64,000 nt of DNA from Paraburkholderia saeva (lineage in GTDB: Bacteria; Pseudomonadota; Gammaproteobacteria; Burkholderiales; Burkholderiaceae): positions 186,001 through 250,000 of the forward strand of contig NZ_CAJQZC010000010.1 in NCBI RefSeq assembly GCF_907164555.1. Direction: 5' to 3'. Shown piece by piece: positions 61,890-64,000 of this stretch. Numbering within the stretch: the stretch's first letter is position 1; each line of letters begins with the position of its first letter. The notes below the pieces were generated by a model that was not told the DNA's origin, did no database searches, and saw nothing but the letters and a program-made list of their open reading frames with translations. A program made the position numbers and the translations under genes.

Positions 61890-61967
61890 AGTCATTGTAT
61901 AGATTTATACGCGTCCAGCGGTTAACTTCGCAACCACGGTTGAAAAAGAACGGTTCAGGAGACAGCA

Positions 61968-63677
61968 GTGGTGGATTGCGACGTAATCATCGTGGGCGGT
62001 GGCCCGGTGGGATTGTTTCTCGCGGCGGAGTTGGGCCAGCGTGGCATCAGCGTGGAAGTGTTCGATGCGAAGGCCGGTACGAGCACTCACCCGGCGGCGA
62101 ACGCGAACAGCGCCCGCACGATGGAACATTTTCGCCGTATCGGCATTGCTTCGACGGTGCGCGCACTCGGGTTGCCCGCCGGTTACGCGACGGATGTCGC
62201 GTACTTCACGTCGATCGCGGGCCACGAACTCGCGCGGCTGCATCAACCGGCTTCGCAGGATGCCGTCGAATGGGCAAAGGCCCATGCGTTCACGTGGGCC
62301 ACGCCCGAGCCGCCGCATCGCTGCTCGCAGTTGTACGTCGAACCCGTTCTGCTCGAAGCGGCCCGCAGCCATACGCAGTGTCACGTGCATTTCAGCGCCC
62401 GTGTGGTTGCCTTCTCGCAAGGCGAAGAATCGGTCAGCGCGACGGTCGAACTCGACGCGACGGCGGATCGCCCGGCGCAGACGCGCACCGTGACCGCGCG
62501 CTATCTGATCGGCTGTGACGGCCCGCGCAGCTTCGTGCGCAAATCGCTTGGCCTGCGTTACGCGGGCGTCTCTGGCGAGAAGCGCGACTTCATGGGCGGA
62601 CAGATGGACGCCGTCTACTTCTTTGCGCCCGATATCTATCGCGTGAGCCCGCATCCGCCGGCATGGCAATACTGGACGTTCAGCGCGAAACAGCGGGCGC
62701 TCATCATCGCGGTGGACGGCAAGGGTCATTTCATCATGAACGTGCAGACGCGCGAAGATGAATTGAACGACGACGACAGCGTCCGGCGTCGCATCGCCGA
62801 AGCCATCGGCGCCGACATTCCGTTCGAACTGAAGAGCAGTTCGACGTGGACCGCGGGCTTCACGCTTGTCGCCGACCGCTTCTCCGCAGGACGTGTATTT
62901 CTTGCAGGCGACGCGGCCCATCTGTTCACACCCACGGGCGGCCTTGGCTACAACACCGGCATCGAAGACGCCGCGAATCTCGCGTGGAAGCTCGAAGCGA
63001 TGGTGAAGGGTCTCGCAGGACCCGCGCTGGGCGCGAGCTATGAAGCCGAGCGCAAGCCTGCCGCGTTGCGCAACACCGCGTTTGCGCGGGGTTTCGCTGA
63101 CGGCATCGGTCACGTGCAGGTGCCACCCGAAGCGCACATGTCAGGCCCGGCGGGCGATGCTGCACGTGAGGCCGTCGGCAACTATCTGGCGTTTCACGCG
63201 ACGGCCGAATTCGTGATTCCGGGTGTGCACCTCGGCACGCGTTACGAGCAGTCGCCACTCATCGAAACGGAAGCCGGGCCCGCCGTCCCCGACAGCGCGA
63301 ACCTGTACGTGCCGTGCGCGCGGGCGGGTCATCGTGCGCCGCACGCGTGGCTCGAAGAGGGGCGCTCGCTTTACGACCGGTTCGGCCCGGGTTTCACGCT
63401 GCTGTGCACGGGGCGTGAAGGCATCAACACGCGCGACGACGCGGTGTTGCATCGCGCGGCCTCGGTGCTGCCGCAACTCGCGATTCAGCATGTCGACGAA
63501 CCGGCGGTCGCGGCGCTATACGGCGCGGCGTTCGTGCTGATCCGTCCAGACCAGCACGTCGCCTGGCGCGGCGATGCACTGGGCGACGAATTCGAGGCCG
63601 CCGCGCGACGCGCAATGGGGCATGCGACTGCGGACGTCGTTTCGACTTCGGAACCCGTGTGTCCTGCATCGACGTGA
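61968..63677 (+). CDS. FAD-dependent aromatic monooxygenase (class A, MhpA/PheA-like)
   Basis: 569 aa. FAD motif DVIIVGGGPVGLFLAAELGQ, the DG motif LIGCDGPRSFVRKSLG and the GD motif FLAGDAAHLFTPTGGLGYNT define a single-component flavoprotein hydroxylase; the C-terminal 150 residues form the thioredoxin-like domain found in MhpA and phenol-hydroxylase-type members. It hydroxylates an aromatic ring with NAD(P)H and O2. GTG 61968 after TTCAGGAGACAG. The next gene is an AAHS-type importer, so the substrate is likely an aromatic acid. Confidence 0.93.
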   Translation: MVDCDVIIVGGGPVGLFLAAELGQRGISVEVFDAKAGTSTHPAANANSARTMEHFRRIGIASTVRALGLPAGYATDVAYFTSIAGHELARLHQPASQDAVEWAKAHAFTWATPEPPHRCSQLYVEPVLLEAARSHTQCHVHFSARVVAFSQGEESVSATVELDATADRPAQTRTVTARYLIGCDGPRSFVRKSLGLRYAGVSGEKRDFMGGQMDAVYFFAPDIYRVSPHPPAWQYWTFSAKQRALIIAVDGKGHFIMNVQTREDELNDDDSVRRRIAEAIGADIPFELKSSSTWTAGFTLVADRFSAGRVFLAGDAAHLFTPTGGLGYNTGIEDAANLAWKLEAMVKGLAGPALGASYEAERKPAALRNTAFARGFADGIGHVQVPPEAHMSGPAGDAAREAVGNYLAFHATAEFVIPGVHLGTRYEQSPLIETEAGPAVPDSANLYVPCARAGHRAPHAWLEEGRSLYDRFGPGFTLLCTGREGINTRDDAVLHRAASVLPQLAIQHVDEPAVAALYGAAFVLIRPDQHVAWRGDALGDEFEAAARRAMGHATADVVSTSEPVCPAST

Positions 63678-63790
63678 GCGCAGTTTTGCATTGATACATC
63701 GACCTGAACGACATCGAGGCCGGCAACGGCTCTACAGAACAAAACCAAACCAGTTTCGCAACGAAGCGAACCATCCTCAGGAGACAGGAC

Positions 63791-64000
63791 ATGCACGCGC
63801 AAGCCTTTACGCCGGAAGCGGCCACGGACGAGAGAAAGACCTCGCCGCTGCAGATACTCACGTTGATCATCTGCTTTTTTGTTGTCGCTGCCGACGGCTT
63901 CGACGTCGCGTCGGTCGGCTACGTCGCGCCGTTGCTGAAAAAGGCGTGGACGCTCAGTCCGGCACAACTCGGTCCGATCTTCGGCGCAGGTCTTTTTGGT
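63791..64000 (+). CDS. MFS aromatic acid:H+ symporter (AAHS), 5' part
   Basis: First 70 residues; the gene runs off the window. After a polar N-terminus (MHAQAFTPEAATDERKTSP), helix 1 and the AAHS signature AADGFDVASVGYVAP then LGPIFGAGLFG match PcaK/BenK/MhpT-type aromatic acid permeases. AGGAGACA lies before the ATG, as in the monooxygenase. 113 bp after the FAD monooxygenase; it probably imports that enzyme's substrate. Confidence 0.88.
   Translation, partial: MHAQAFTPEAATDERKTSPLQILTLIICFFVVAADGFDVASVGYVAPLLKKAWTLSPAQLGPIFGAGLFG

Noticed and set aside
1..64000. tRNA, rRNA, CRISPR, insertion sequences or phage genes
   Set aside because: No cloverleaf, direct-repeat array, transposase or terminal inverted repeat pattern was seen on reading; a dedicated scan was not possible.

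Overview
This window looks like a secondary-replicon or accessory-rich chromosomal segment of a Burkholderia sensu lato bacterium, most likely Paraburkholderia or Caballeronia. The basis is the high GC content with strong third-position GC bias, the many LysR regulators each next to a small catabolic or efflux unit, a DUF3309 mini-protein, the glycine-rich secreted proteins and the overall gene style. The genus is inference from family resemblance; no rRNA or tRNA gene was seen. No phage, insertion sequence, CRISPR array or integration site was found.

Layout. 1-1.1 kb: 3' part of a hybrid histidine kinase, then a LysR gene with a clear terminator. 2.2-5.6 kb: a nitric-oxide module, with a hemerythrin-domain protein and flavohaemoglobin Hmp divergent from the sigma-54 activator NorR. 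5.7-7.2 kb: a TehA/SLAC1-type channel and an AhpD-like protein. 7.2-12.9 kb: a long dyad-rich control region followed by a six-gene operon for a B-family (ba3-type) cytochrome c oxidase (subunits I, II and IIa) with three c-type cytochromes carrying seven CXXCH haem motifs. 13-15.5 kb: a large MscS-family channel. 15.6-17.2 kb: a LysR gene divergent from an internally deleted, frameshifted LysE exporter remnant that is still coupled to a cupin gene. 17.2-23 kb: a flavin-dependent (NtaA-type) monooxygenase with a small overlapping membrane ORF, then a methyltransferase, NIPSNAP protein, TetR regulator and DHA2 efflux pump.

23-27.6 kb: LysR, class III CoA-transferase, HMG-CoA-lyase-like enzyme and ACS-type MFS importer, which read as one acid-catabolism unit. 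27.7-35.8 kb: a Cache-domain chemoreceptor and a four-gene signalling operon (1169-aa hybrid kinase with three receivers, CheR, receiver-less CheB, receiver-kinase). 35.8-46.8 kb: SDR, a candidate small RNA with its own promoter and terminator, an OFA-type MFS, a VOC protein, a GAF-GAF-GGDEF-EAL protein, AraC regulator, a frameshifted Pr6Pr-type membrane gene, a PEBP-like protein, aldo/keto reductase and an N-terminally extended rubredoxin. 47-53.2 kb: a ferredoxin/flavodoxin-NADP reductase, then marR-oprM-emrA-emrB with three related palindromes, one before marR and two nearly identical ones before the pump genes. 53.2-59.6 kb: small secreted or membrane proteins, a lipoprotein, a MipA/OmpV protein, an MFS exporter and a 45-aa ORF behind a strong promoter with a near-perfect palindrome. 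59.7-64 kb: thioredoxin-like protein, a HisA/HisF-like protein overlapping a LysR gene, and a divergent FAD monooxygenase plus AAHS-type MFS importer that runs off the window.

The most useful second looks are the candidate small RNA at 36.77-36.84 kb, the two decayed genes (LysE remnant and Pr6Pr frameshift), the MarR operator set, the seven-haem oxidase operon, the LysR-HisA overlap and the small ORFs at 17.3, 46.7 and 59.4 kb.
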